Shown in pieces: positions 6,615 to 15,331 of a stretch of DNA of 64,000 nucleotides. The stretch comes from Hyphomicrobium sp. (GTDB lineage Bacteria; Pseudomonadota; Alphaproteobacteria; Rhizobiales; Hyphomicrobiaceae), in contig JAKFUV010000001.1 of the NCBI GenBank assembly GCA_021732485.1, positions 81,840-145,839 of the forward strand, written 5' to 3'. Position numbers and translations under genes: made by a program. Every line of letters begins with the position of its first letter. Positions within the stretch are counted from its first letter, which is position 1. The notes beneath the pieces were generated by a model. It was not told where the DNA came from. It did not search any database and saw only the letters and a list, made by a program, of their open reading frames with translations.

Positions 6615-9299
6615 CTATTGGGTTGGCACTTTTGTCGTCATGATCGGCGTGATCGCGTCATTCACATGATATTTGTGGCACAGCAAACAGTCTTGGCGGG
6701 CCTTGGTGCTGCTGTGACAGGTTTGGCAGAGATCCTTTTTCACCGCACCGAAATTGGCGGCGAAGCTTTGCGGATTGCCCTGCTCATAGCTCTTGAGGTA
6801 GGCGCGGTCTTTTTCGAGAGTGTGGCAGGTTAGGCATCCGCGATCGTCCATCGTGCCGAAATGCGGCTCATGGACAAAACTCGTGAAGCGGCCTTGTTTG
6901 CTTTCGATCGATAGTGGGGCGAAATTGACGAGCCGGCCTTTGCTTTTGATGTCATCGACGCTGTGGCACTTCGTGCACGACCCTTGGGCGTCTTTGTTCG
7001 TGAGATAGTCAAAGACAGCGCCTGCAGGACTAGCCTCGGCCTTCAGCGCTTGGGGGCCCGTGAGAAAAAGCCAAGAATAAATGAATTTGTCCTTGTGACC
7101 TGCTGGACGATAGAACATCGCAAAGTCTTGCCGATACCAGCCGCCATAGTCAGCCCAGCTCTCCGCGTCCACGGTGCTTTCGATGCTGATCACGGGCGAG
7201 GCGGCCGTTTGCGATCGAGCGGTTGGAACGCCAGCGGACGCCTCAGCATCTATCGTGGCACCAGCCTCGGGCGGAGCATTCGACGTGCTAGCCTTTCCAG
7301 TCACTCCTGGCGGTCCGGCGGCAGCCCCACCGCCCGCATTCAGCGCTTTCATCTCTCGAAGCTCTTCTTCGGTGGGATAGAGCAGATCGTCCGATTGGCC
7401 CGCTGATTTACTGGCAGGTTGGTTTTCGGCGACCACCATCCTCCGGCCGCTGTCGGTCGCGCCGTGCGCAGCTTTGGCATTCGCGCGCGTGACGTCCGCG
7501 TCTGCCGCTTGCATAACGTCCCTCAGACCTGCCCTCATCGCGGGCGGCATCTTGTCGGCGGAAGACGTTTCGTTGCTGTTGGCGGCCTTCGATTTCGCGG
7601 CATCGGTTTTTCCTGCCGCTCCTTTCGGCTGCGCGGTTCCGCCTTCAGATCCATTGGATACGAGACACTGACCCAAAACACGGACGACGCAGGCGGGCGG
7701 ATCGAACTTAACGGGCTTTTTCGCCTCATTGGCCGCGGTGTCGTCATCAGAGTCTGGTTCGTTAGAACTCGATGTGTCCGTGGAGGCCGTTTGATCGCCA
7801 CCGTCCGTGCCACTGTCTGGGCTGCTGTCACCGCTGCTGTCGGACGCAGCCGTCGCCGTATCACTCCATTCGCCTCCAGCTGCCGGCGCCGTGTCCGCGC
7901 CGCCACTCACGTCTGGGGTAACACTTGCGGCTGCCTGAACAGGATCCGATTCACCGGACGGGGCGGGAGACGCAGAAACGGCGATCGGCGATCCCTTCGT
8001 CACTGTGCTCCAGCCGTCACGATCCTGTTCGCTCGTGACCTGTCGACTAGCCATTTCGGTCGCGAGGTTTGGCAACCACTGCTGTTGCGCGCTGATGATC
8101 ACATCTCTCGGAATACTTGCTGTTAGATCCGCGACCAACGCCGGACTAAGCTTGGCGCCGCTGCCTATATTGAGATCACCAAGCGCGTCCGATGCTTTGT
8201 CAGAGATCAGCTTATAAAAAAGTGATTTAATCTCCCACGCGAGATCGGTCACCGCTTCGATCTGTTCATCGCTTGCAGTGCTCAAATCCTGAAGGTTGAG
8301 GCTGTCGACGGTTTGCAGCAAAGCACGCGCCCGGGCATTCCGGCTGATCATCACCTTCATGAAGGGTGTTAGTGCGGCCTCGGAAGCATCAGGCCATTCG
8401 CCGATCGCGGCATTCTTTTTCTTGAGTGACTCGAGATCGAGCCCAGGCAGACTGAGGAAAGCAATGCCTTTCGGGCCGCTTACGCGTTCCTTGCCGGTGA
8501 TCTGATCGAGATGGCAAGTGGAGCAGGTCTTATCGAACGACTCGACCGCCATGACAAGCTTGTCTTCACGGCTGTTGTGGCACGTCGAGCACGTTTCGGG
8601 GATGCGCTTGGCAGCATCTTTTTTTGCCACCTCGGGGAAGTGTTTGCCGAAATGGCCCGCGTGGTCATAGACAATGCGTGTCCGCCTTTTGAACGGATAA
8701 TTATCGAACGTCGGATGATTGCCGTCGAAGCTATCGAACTTCACCACGTGGCACGATCGGCATTGTTCGTCGGAGATTTTATTGAGATTGAAATTGACGC
8801 CCTGATGCTCCTGGTGACACGTCGCACATGTTACACCGCCCGCAACCAAGTCCATGGTCGGGAAAGCGAAGCTCTGAGCGCGGGCTGATTGCGGTTGAGG
8901 GGTAGCTACGGCAATTTTCGTCAACCGCTCGGTGCTCTGTTGAAGGACATCGCTGGGTGCGCTGTGTGCGTTGAATGCTGTCTCGGGCATCTTGTGACAG
9001 GTGAGACAGGCTTTGCTGTCGGCGTGGGAATCGGCGGCAACCAAGCCGCGCACCCAGCTCAATTGACCACTTCCGCTCTTCGTGTGGCAGGTGCTGCATT
9101 TCTCGATCGTGCCGTGTGCACTGGCGAGCGGGCCCGGCATCAGAAACGACGTACCTTTCGAGAATACGAAGAGCGTGGCGAGGCCGACGATGGTGACCAG
9201 CGCCAGCACAATCGCAAAACGATCGCGCGCCGACGAAGGTCGTGCCCACGTTTCTGACTGGGCGAGCCCAACCGATCTGAGCCATTCGGGCGACCGCAT
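6615..9299 (-). CDS. Decaheme c-type cytochrome with split haem modules
   Basis: An 894-residue exported or membrane-anchored multiheme cytochrome. One hydrophobic segment lies near residues 30-48. Ten CXXCH motifs occur: six between about residues 68 and 263 (CSTCH, CLTCH, CATCH, CRSCH, CSTCH, CSTCH) and four near the C-terminus (CTKCH about 775, CLTCH about 822, CQTCH about 858, CLLCH about 871). The roughly 510 residues between carry no haem and include a long Ser/Ala/Asp/Thr-rich tract with many Gly and Pro. The ATG at 9299 overlaps the upstream cytochrome b stop as TGATG and has AGGGGA ahead of it; a GTG three bases earlier is possible. I infer a periplasmic electron carrier or wire; no family name fits the full length. 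Confidence 0.9.
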   Translation of the reverse strand: MRSPEWLRSVGLAQSETWARPSSARDRFAIVLALVTIVGLATLFVFSKGTSFLMPGPLASAHGTIEKCSTCHTKSGSGQLSWVRGLVAADSHADSKACLTCHKMPETAFNAHSAPSDVLQQSTERLTKIAVATPQPQSARAQSFAFPTMDLVAGGVTCATCHQEHQGVNFNLNKISDEQCRSCHVVKFDSFDGNHPTFDNYPFKRRTRIVYDHAGHFGKHFPEVAKKDAAKRIPETCSTCHNSREDKLVMAVESFDKTCSTCHLDQITGKERVSGPKGIAFLSLPGLDLESLKKKNAAIGEWPDASEAALTPFMKVMISRNARARALLQTVDSLNLQDLSTASDEQIEAVTDLAWEIKSLFYKLISDKASDALGDLNIGSGAKLSPALVADLTASIPRDVIISAQQQWLPNLATEMASRQVTSEQDRDGWSTVTKGSPIAVSASPAPSGESDPVQAAASVTPDVSGGADTAPAAGGEWSDTATAASDSSGDSSPDSGTDGGDQTASTDTSSSNEPDSDDDTAANEAKKPVKFDPPACVVRVLGQCLVSNGSEGGTAQPKGAAGKTDAAKSKAANSNETSSADKMPPAMRAGLRDVMQAADADVTRANAKAAHGATDSGRRMVVAENQPASKSAGQSDDLLYPTEEELREMKALNAGGGAAAGPPGVTGKASTSNAPPEAGATIDAEASAGVPTARSQTAASPVISIESTVDAESWADYGGWYRQDFAMFYRPAGHKDKFIYSWLFLTGPQALKAEASPAGAVFDYLTNKDAQGSCTKCHSVDDIKSKGRLVNFAPLSIESKQGRFTSFVHEPHFGTMDDRGCLTCHTLEKDRAYLKSYEQGNPQSFAANFGAVKKDLCQTCHSSTKARQDCLLCHKYHVNDAITPIMTTKVPTQ

Positions 9300-10222
9300 C
9301 ACCAGTCCCCTGACGAAAAGGCATAGACGACGAAAATGTGCAGAATTGCCATCACGATCAGCGCATAGGTGACGGGCACATGCACGAACATCCAGCCCTT
9401 GGTGAGCCCGAGATAGACACGCGCAAAATCGAGCCGATCCTTCTCCACCACCAGCGTTCTGACGGCGTTGAGCTTCTCTTGGCCTTGCCGATCAATATAA
9501 GGCGACAGTTTGTCGATCTCGTCGGTCAGCCTCTTGAGCGGCCGCTGCGAGCCGATGAGATGGGCTGTGAGATTTTGCGGGCCCTGAAAAAAATCGCGCA
9601 GGTGATTGGTATAGAGGTCCATGATCCAAGCGTCATAGGGCTGTGCTGGCAAGCCAAACGCCGCGGCAACCGGATCGGTCGTGACCACAACGGCGTGGAC
9701 TTCTTGCGCAAGTTCTGCGCGACGAGTGGCGATGCGGTCATAGCCAATGCGCTCGTCGATGCCGCGCTTAGCCTTGAGCGACCAAGCGAGATACGTGCCG
9801 AAAACGCCAGTCAGAGTGACCAGCACGAAGGACGCCCATAGAGCCCATTCGAAACTGGTGTCAGGCAGAGTGAAATTCGAATGCGAGATGAAGGCCGCGA
9901 TCAGCAGATAGCCGAGAAAAACATGGAAGTGACGCCAGCGCATCGCCAATTTTGGTGACAGCATCGCAGTCTTGGTTGCGATGTGAAATCCAAGCTGCAA
10001 ACTCATCCCGCCGGCAAGCACCCAACCGTCGAAATAGCGCGGGTCGCGTAGACCGTTGCCGTAAATCCAGACGAGCCAAAGCAGGCCGCCGGACAAGGCA
10101 GCAATGGCGATGCCCTGGCCGGACTGGCTACTCAAAAATCCCGCCGAGCTAACACTGCGTAAGCCGATCGAACGCTCAGTAGCTCGCCGTCCCGCCGATC
10201 TGTAGCTGCTTGCCAAAATCAC
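9299..10222 (-). CDS. Membrane cytochrome b-like quinone/cytochrome oxidoreductase subunit
   Basis: A 307-residue integral membrane protein with about five transmembrane segments. Candidate haem-ligand histidines lie in or at the edges of helices: GFHIA, WRHFHVFLGY, FISHSNF, MFVHVPVTY and AILHIFVVYAF. This is the pattern of a di-haem b-type subunit like those paired with multiheme cytochromes in quinol:cytochrome oxidoreductases. A soluble loop of about 100 residues separates the last two helices. The GTG start at 10222 is uncertain. The stop overlaps the decaheme gene by one base (TGATG), implying translational coupling and hence a physical complex. I infer that it links the quinone pool to the periplasmic haems. 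Confidence 0.75.
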   Translation of the reverse strand: MILASSYRSAGRRATERSIGLRSVSSAGFLSSQSGQGIAIAALSGGLLWLVWIYGNGLRDPRYFDGWVLAGGMSLQLGFHIATKTAMLSPKLAMRWRHFHVFLGYLLIAAFISHSNFTLPDTSFEWALWASFVLVTLTGVFGTYLAWSLKAKRGIDERIGYDRIATRRAELAQEVHAVVVTTDPVAAAFGLPAQPYDAWIMDLYTNHLRDFFQGPQNLTAHLIGSQRPLKRLTDEIDKLSPYIDRQGQEKLNAVRTLVVEKDRLDFARVYLGLTKGWMFVHVPVTYALIVMAILHIFVVYAFSSGDW

Positions 10223-10282
10223 CCCATCGCTGTTTCCCCGTGGCGCCCATCCAGGTTGTGCCCGCCACCCGCCGGTCTGGAC

Positions 10283-11329
10283 TCACTTTGCGGCGCTGGC
10301 TTGTCTCGCCGTGCCCTTGAGTTTGTCGGGCCCGGGAATAAGACCATCGAGCCCGGCCAAAGTGCTGCCATCGTACTTTTCGGTTATGCTCACGATCAGC
10401 TTGGCAATGCTGTCGGCAGCAGACGTCAAGCGGCTTTCATTATTGAGCTTCAATCCAGCCGAATGGGCGACCTCGAGCATTTGTGCGATTTCTGGCACGC
10501 TGGGTACCGCTTTCGCCGCGGCCGCAAGCAATTTGCGGGCGCGGTCGGCGCGCCTCGCCATCTCAAATGCAAAGGCTTTTCTCACGGTCGCCTTGCCGAC
10601 CGCGCGCAACGCCGTTTCCAGTTCAACGCCGAGACCGACGAGGTACAGCATCCGCTTACGCGGCGCACTTGCCGCCACGTTATCCTTGCCTTTGGAGTGC
10701 CAAGTGTTGTGGCGAACTTCACCCTGAGACCAAGACACCAGATCGAATGCGCTTCCGGCCCGGTGCCCGCCTTTGTTCACGAGATCTTCGCGCGGCACGA
10801 CGTGGCAGCTGTAGCAGTTCTTCGCCAGCTGATAGAGAGCCGACGGCCTGATCATGCCCTTTGAATCAGCAACTTTCCAGCGCGCCTGTTCTTCAGCTTT
10901 CGTCTCGGTCTTTTCTGTTTTGCCGCTGAACGCGCTGTGAACCTTGACCCAGTCCTGGCCGGCGCTGTGGCAGGATTCGCAGGAGATGCCCGCGACTGGC
11001 TCTTCCTTATTGTCTTTCTGCTGCACCGTGAAATGGCAGTTCAAGCACAGGCTTTCGGACTTTATGCGCCGCACACCCATCCTTTTCGCGATTTCGTTCG
11101 CCTTGGTGTTGCGCGGCATATCGCGAAAAGTCTTGAAATGATGCGTGCCCTTCCAGGCCTCAGCCTCCTGCTTGTGGCATTCGCCGCAGGCATTGGGACC
11201 GACGGTCTTGACTGGATCGGTTGCGAAAGCCCCGTTAGCGGCGACGCCGAGAACGATCAGTATGCCGCCAAGATATATGACGGCAGACCGGCCAGCACCT
11301 GGCTGCCAAAACACTCGACAGACATTCAT
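10283..11329 (-). CDS. Tetraheme cytochrome c554-family protein
   Basis: A 348-residue exported protein with an N-terminal signal or anchor (about residues 14-37, ending GAFA-TD) and four CXXCH motifs at about 48 (CGECH), 95 (CLNCH), 117 (CESCH) and 172 (CYSCH). Spacing and context (CGECHKQEAEAWKGTHH, VAGISCESCHSAG) match the cytochrome c554 family, whose founder takes electrons from hydroxylamine oxidoreductase in nitrifiers. No hydroxylamine oxidoreductase is present here. The last 150 residues are helical, Ala/Lys-rich and haem-free. The ATG at 11329 is preferred to a TTG at 11347. It lies 25 bp after the reductase gene and 60 bp before the cytochrome b gene. Confidence 0.88.
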   Translation of the reverse strand: MNVCRVFWQPGAGRSAVIYLGGILIVLGVAANGAFATDPVKTVGPNACGECHKQEAEAWKGTHHFKTFRDMPRNTKANEIAKRMGVRRIKSESLCLNCHFTVQQKDNKEEPVAGISCESCHSAGQDWVKVHSAFSGKTEKTETKAEEQARWKVADSKGMIRPSALYQLAKNCYSCHVVPREDLVNKGGHRAGSAFDLVSWSQGEVRHNTWHSKGKDNVAASAPRKRMLYLVGLGVELETALRAVGKATVRKAFAFEMARRADRARKLLAAAAKAVPSVPEIAQMLEVAHSAGLKLNNESRLTSAADSIAKLIVSITEKYDGSTLAGLDGLIPGPDKLKGTARQASAAK

Positions 11330-11354
11330 GCGTTTTGAGGACCACAAGGACGTC

Positions 11355-12449
11355 TCACCCTTGATTCAGCATGCGCTGCCCCTGCATCGCATGATCCCGC
11401 ACGCTGCGGGGACGATTGACAGCGAGCTTGCGAAGCTGGCGCGTCGTTGGCACGGCGAGCCATTCAATGGTGCGAGACAGTACGCCCTCTTCAACAGTAT
11501 CGTCCGTTGTCGGAAGGAATGGATCGGCGTAGCACACTGCTCCGACATGAGCCGCGATCGCTTTGATTGAATCGACCATGGCTGGCGCACCGCAAGCATA
11601 CAAAACATCGGTTGCTAAAAGTCGTGGCAGATAATCCGTCGGCCGGCCCGGCAACACGACGTCCGTCAGGTTTTGCGGCGTACTGCAGACAGGCACAATC
11701 CGCACATTCGGGAAGCTCGCCAACCGCGCGAGTGCCGACCCCATATAGAGGGACTCGATCGTGCGGCCGCCAGCGATGACCATGATCATGCGATGCGGGT
11801 TCTCGCGCAGCGCGGCGACGGCGATCGACCAGATCGGCGCAAAACCGGTACTGGTTGCGACCAGGATCAGCCGGCCCGCGAGTTCCGGCCGGAAATGCGC
11901 CGAACCGTACGGCCCGGTCAGCCGGACACGATGGCCTTGTCTAATGCTCTTGCCGAGAGATGATGTGACACGGCCATTGGCCATGCGGCGAACGTGGAAC
12001 CACACCGCGCGGCCACTCGGATCGCCACCCAACGGCAGGGTGATGCTGAAGGGACGACTTGGATAGCCATTGAAGCGCACCTGCGCATACTGGCCAGCAT
12101 GATGAGGCAATGCACTGTCGGTCGTGATGCCGACTTCCATGACTTCGGCCGAAAGTGGCCGCAATGAACTCAGTGTGCCCTCGACAGTCCGAACAACCGA
12201 CGCCTGGCCCTGCTCAACAATTGCATCGCCGGCAATTCGGCATTGGCACGCATGAACGATGCCCGGTTCAGCCCCTGCCCCGCCTTGCACCTCGCCGGAG
12301 ACAAGACGCACGCAACAAGTGCCGCAATGGCCGGCGCGACAATCGTAGGGCAGATCAATTCCATTCCTGATGGCAGCGTCTAAAAGCAACTCGCCGCGGC
12401 GCGCAACAAAGCTGCTGCCATTGACAGTAATTTGGTGGCTCTTTGCCAT
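11355..12449 (-). CDS. [2Fe-2S] ferredoxin-domain flavoprotein reductase
   Basis: A 364-residue two-module oxidoreductase. The N-terminal plant-type ferredoxin domain has Cys37, Cys42 and Cys45 (CRAGHCGTCC) with a fourth ligand near Cys68. It is followed by an FAD-binding barrel (PSRPFSITLP) and an NAD(P)-binding domain (LILVATSTGFAPIWS, DVLYACGAP). This is the architecture of phenol hydroxylase P5, CDP-6-deoxyglucoseen reductase and MmoC-like electron-transfer proteins. No export signal is visible, so it is cytoplasmic. It is first in the five-gene multiheme unit and could move electrons between NAD(P)H and the membrane cytochrome; its partner is unknown. The ATG at 12449 puts the domain at the usual distance from the start. 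Confidence 0.88.
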   Translation of the reverse strand: MAKSHQITVNGSSFVARRGELLLDAAIRNGIDLPYDCRAGHCGTCCVRLVSGEVQGGAGAEPGIVHACQCRIAGDAIVEQGQASVVRTVEGTLSSLRPLSAEVMEVGITTDSALPHHAGQYAQVRFNGYPSRPFSITLPLGGDPSGRAVWFHVRRMANGRVTSSLGKSIRQGHRVRLTGPYGSAHFRPELAGRLILVATSTGFAPIWSIAVAALRENPHRMIMVIAGGRTIESLYMGSALARLASFPNVRIVPVCSTPQNLTDVVLPGRPTDYLPRLLATDVLYACGAPAMVDSIKAIAAHVGAVCYADPFLPTTDDTVEEGVLSRTIEWLAVPTTRQLRKLAVNRPRSVRDHAMQGQRMLNQG

Positions 12450-12787
12450 TGTCAAATCCCAGAAGTCTGAAAGTTTCTGATCGACGGCGTGGCGACTAAC
12501 CCGCCGCTCCGGCACATCCTGGGATGCTCAGGCGCGCGAACGTGGCGACGCTGAAATGCTCTCATCGCCTCGGTCGCTGGCGCGCAACTTTTGAATTGTG
12601 CTCGTCAAGATAATCCCCTTTTCCCCGATTTGAGATTGGCCGCCAAATACAAGCGCGATCGACAATCCCAATTCAGCCATTAGCGACTGGAGCTCCTCGA
12701 TTATCGGCCGTCTGTGCTCCCATAATGGTCAGAGAAAGGCCGTTTGATGGTTGCCCGTCATACGCCCTAGTTACTTCTCATTATTTC

Positions 12788-12839
12788 CGCTCTTAAAATA
12801 CCGGCAGAAAACGGCCGGCCAAAGGCTTTGAAGAGCGGG
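12788..12839. promoter_or_regulatory. Nested inverted repeat, possible structured leader or attenuator
   Basis: The outer arms CCGCTCTT (12788-12795) and AAGAGCGG (12832-12839) are exact reverse complements. Between them lies an inner dyad, CCGGC ... GCCGG (within about 12802-12819). The nesting suggests a folded RNA or a large operator in the leader of one of the multiheme transcripts. Function is unknown. Confidence 0.35.
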
Positions 12840-13074
12840 AGAAAAACGGAAATGTCGCTATTGAACATATTTACTCCATTTCGCCAAGGTGTTGATCTAA
12901 AACGATGATCGATGCCTTCGTTTGCAAGCGCCACTTATTGTGGCGATGAGCCAAATGGATCGGCTATTTGCAATATGGAGCTCGCACAGCACATAAACGT
13001 TCTCCGAGTACAATTGATTTTATAATTCATTATGGGCGAATTGATTACTTTGATAACTTTGAAAATCGCCGCAA

Positions 13075-13090
13075 TATTTATCAATAAATA
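13075..13090. promoter_or_regulatory. 16-bp palindrome upstream of the pentaheme gene
   Basis: TATTTAT-CA-ATAAATA is a perfect 7-bp dyad with a 2-bp centre, about 107 bp before the pentaheme start. Its size suits a dimeric regulator, but AT-rich dyads also arise by chance. Confidence 0.35.
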
Positions 13091-13196
13091 ACCGAATCCT
13101 GCCTCAGCCATATGACGGCCAATATTCGCCACTAGCCGTTCATCAGCATGATAAATCGCGCAGGCTTTATGCGCCATTATTGTGTTTGCGAGGCGA

Positions 13197-15227
13197 ATGG
13201 GGATTCTGCCGCGCACGACCAAGAGAGCGAAGCGTTGGGGGATGAAGCCATTGTCTGGGATTTCAAAGTTTTTGTGCGCTTTTGCGAGCGCCATGGTGAT
13301 GCAAACGGCCATTCTAGGTCAGCATGCCATTGCCGGGTCCACCGGGGAATCGCTCGGCCAGAGCAATCAACCGCGTCTCAGTGACGATGCGCCGGCGAGA
13401 GTGTTGCTTGCCCAGGCCGCCGTGACCGACTCGAACGCTGCGCTCGAAGCACTGATAAAAGAAGACGAGGAGCGTCGCGCCCAGGCGGGTTCCGACGCTC
13501 AAACCGGCGATGCCCAAAGCTCGGAAGTTCAAAACCCCGATGACGTAAACGTTGGGACAATCACCAATACATCCAGCGGCTCAAGTGGGAGCGGCGCCGA
13601 TACGAGTCTCTATCCCACGGCGGCGCAATGCGGTGAATGCCACAAGCAGATTTACGACGAGTGGTCTTCATCTAGCCACGCCAATGCATCGATCTCGCCG
13701 ATGTTTCATAAGTTTGAGCAGAAGTTTCAGGAGCTGACACAGGGTACGGTCGGGACCTTCTGTGTGCGCTGCCATCAGCAGGTCGGGACCCAACTTGGCG
13801 AAGCGCGCGACGCGCCGCTTTGGGAACGCAGTCAGATTTCACGTGAGGGCGTGAGTTGCATCACGTGCCACCGCGTCAAGGAACAGTATGGCAAGGTCAA
13901 CGGCGAGCGCCGCGTTGAACCCGGCAAGATTTATGAGCCCGTCTATGGCAGCGGAGACAAGAGCGTCATCAAAGACGTCCTCGCCGACAAAGAAACCTAC
14001 TCTGTCAAGACAAGTACGGATGGGCGCGGCAACGACATTCATAAGGGCATGATCACGAACGATCAGATCACCAAATCCGAATTCTGTGTCAGCTGCCATC
14101 AGGTGGCTGTCAATCTCGGGATCAAGCTGGAGATCGTCTGGGATCAGTATCGCGACAGCCCGGCACGTAAAGCCGGTATAAGCTGCCAGGACTGCCATAT
14201 GGGCAAGGTGCCCGGCAAACCGGACGGCTATTCGCTGGCGCCATCAGCGATCGTCGGCGGCAAAGAGATCAATCCGGGGCGCAAGCACGCCAATCACCGG
14301 TTTATCGGCCCAGGCTATTCCATCGCGCACCCAGGCATCTTTCCCCACAACACCAAAGCTCAAGCCATTAAAATCGAAGACTGGCTTCAATTCGACTGGC
14401 GAGCTGGGTGGGGCAATACGGATTTCGAAGACAAGGTCGCGGACGGAAAAATCAAAGTTGCGTTTCCTAAGCGTTGGGCCGATGCGCTCGATCGTGAGGA
14501 GGCACGGCTGATCATCAAGGAAAACCTTGGGAAGCTCGCTGAGCGCGACGTGCTCAGGAAAGAGGTGATGGAGAATTCCAGTAAGATCGACGGGCCATAC
14601 ATTCAGGGAACACCGAGAGTTGGCACCGATCTGGCGTTCTCCTACAAAATCAAGAACGTCAATACCGGGCACAACCTACCGTCGGGCTCGCTTGGTGCGC
14701 AGCCGCAATTGTGGATGAACGTCGCGCTGCTTGATCCCGACGGCAAGAACATTTGGGAGTCGGGATACGTCGACAGCAACGGCGACATGGCCGATCTTCA
14801 TAGCCTCGATGTGGCCGCCGGCCGCATGGCCGCCGACCAGCAACTGATGAATTTCCAGACCAAGTTTTTGACGACCAACGTCAAAGGCACGGATCGCGAA
14901 ATGTATCTTCCGGTGAACTTCGACGTCGATCCACTGCCACATCTGCGGCCACCGGGAATCCCGACGACCGTACTCAACCATCCGCCGTTGGTGCGCATGG
15001 AGAACCACTCACTGGCCCCGCTGGCTGAAAAGGTCGCGAAGTACCAAGTGCCGGCTGAACTGATCACGAAGCCCGGCAAATACAGCCTTGCCTTCCGCAT
15101 GCGTAGCCGCGCCGAACCGATCTACTTCATGCGCTTTGTCGGCTCCACCAAGGATATGGAGCGGACCATGAACGAGCGGATGATGAACTTCCACGCCTTC
15201 TCGGTTGACCTCGAAGTGAAGGGATAG
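13197..15227 (+). CDS. Pentaheme c-type cytochrome, c554-like N-domain with large haem-free C-domain
   Basis: A protein of about 676 residues with a basic N-region and hydrophobic core (KFLCAFASAMVMQTAILG, then AIA-G), read as a signal peptide or anchor. An acidic, Ser/Gly-rich linker follows, then five CXXCH motifs (CGECH, CVRCH, CITCH, CVSCH, CQDCH) within about 190 residues. The C-terminal 340 residues lack haem and carry a beta-rich-looking segment (NTGHNLPSGSLGAQPQLW). The first motif context, CGECHKQIYDEWSSSSHA, is c554-type. The start could be ATG 13197 (CGAGG upstream), GTG 13182 or ATG 13242. The barrel gene follows 104 bp later, suggesting a porin-cytochrome pair; export to the outer membrane is inferred. 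Confidence 0.87.
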   Translation: MGILPRTTKRAKRWGMKPLSGISKFLCAFASAMVMQTAILGQHAIAGSTGESLGQSNQPRLSDDAPARVLLAQAAVTDSNAALEALIKEDEERRAQAGSDAQTGDAQSSEVQNPDDVNVGTITNTSSGSSGSGADTSLYPTAAQCGECHKQIYDEWSSSSHANASISPMFHKFEQKFQELTQGTVGTFCVRCHQQVGTQLGEARDAPLWERSQISREGVSCITCHRVKEQYGKVNGERRVEPGKIYEPVYGSGDKSVIKDVLADKETYSVKTSTDGRGNDIHKGMITNDQITKSEFCVSCHQVAVNLGIKLEIVWDQYRDSPARKAGISCQDCHMGKVPGKPDGYSLAPSAIVGGKEINPGRKHANHRFIGPGYSIAHPGIFPHNTKAQAIKIEDWLQFDWRAGWGNTDFEDKVADGKIKVAFPKRWADALDREEARLIIKENLGKLAERDVLRKEVMENSSKIDGPYIQGTPRVGTDLAFSYKIKNVNTGHNLPSGSLGAQPQLWMNVALLDPDGKNIWESGYVDSNGDMADLHSLDVAAGRMAADQQLMNFQTKFLTTNVKGTDREMYLPVNFDVDPLPHLRPPGIPTTVLNHPPLVRMENHSLAPLAEKVAKYQVPAELITKPGKYSLAFRMRSRAEPIYFMRFVGSTKDMERTMNERMMNFHAFSVDLEVKG

Positions 15228-15331
15228 CGCCGACGGGCCGAGGGCATCGCTTTCAAAACCCGGAATGGGTCGAATGAAAGTGGAGCCCGGCCTGACCCCC
15301 TTAGGTCTAAGCCACGACGTGGAGCTTCCTC

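Larger units (their letters stand above)
12450..13196. promoter_or_regulatory. Divergent promoter region of the two multiheme units
   Basis: About 750 bp separates the divergently transcribed reductase and pentaheme genes. The part from about 12770 to 13180 is visibly richer in A and T than its flanks. It holds three dyads: arms CCGCTCTT and AAGAGCGG at 12788-12839, CGCCAC-5nt-GTGGCG at 12929-12945, and TATTTAT-CA-ATAAATA at 13075-13090. No full FNR, NnrR or sigma-54 consensus was found. A minus-strand ORF (12935-13312) here is judged spurious. Confidence 0.55.

Noticed and set aside
10222..10254. 24-residue ORF starting at an ATG near 10248 ahead of the cytochrome b gene
   Set aside because: It overlaps the start of the cytochrome b gene in another frame and lacks hydrophobic or conserved features.
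12935..13312. Minus-strand ORF of 125 residues in the divergent promoter region
   Set aside because: It lacks a ribosome-binding site and domain motifs, runs through the AT-rich regulatory region and overlaps the start of the pentaheme gene on the other strand.
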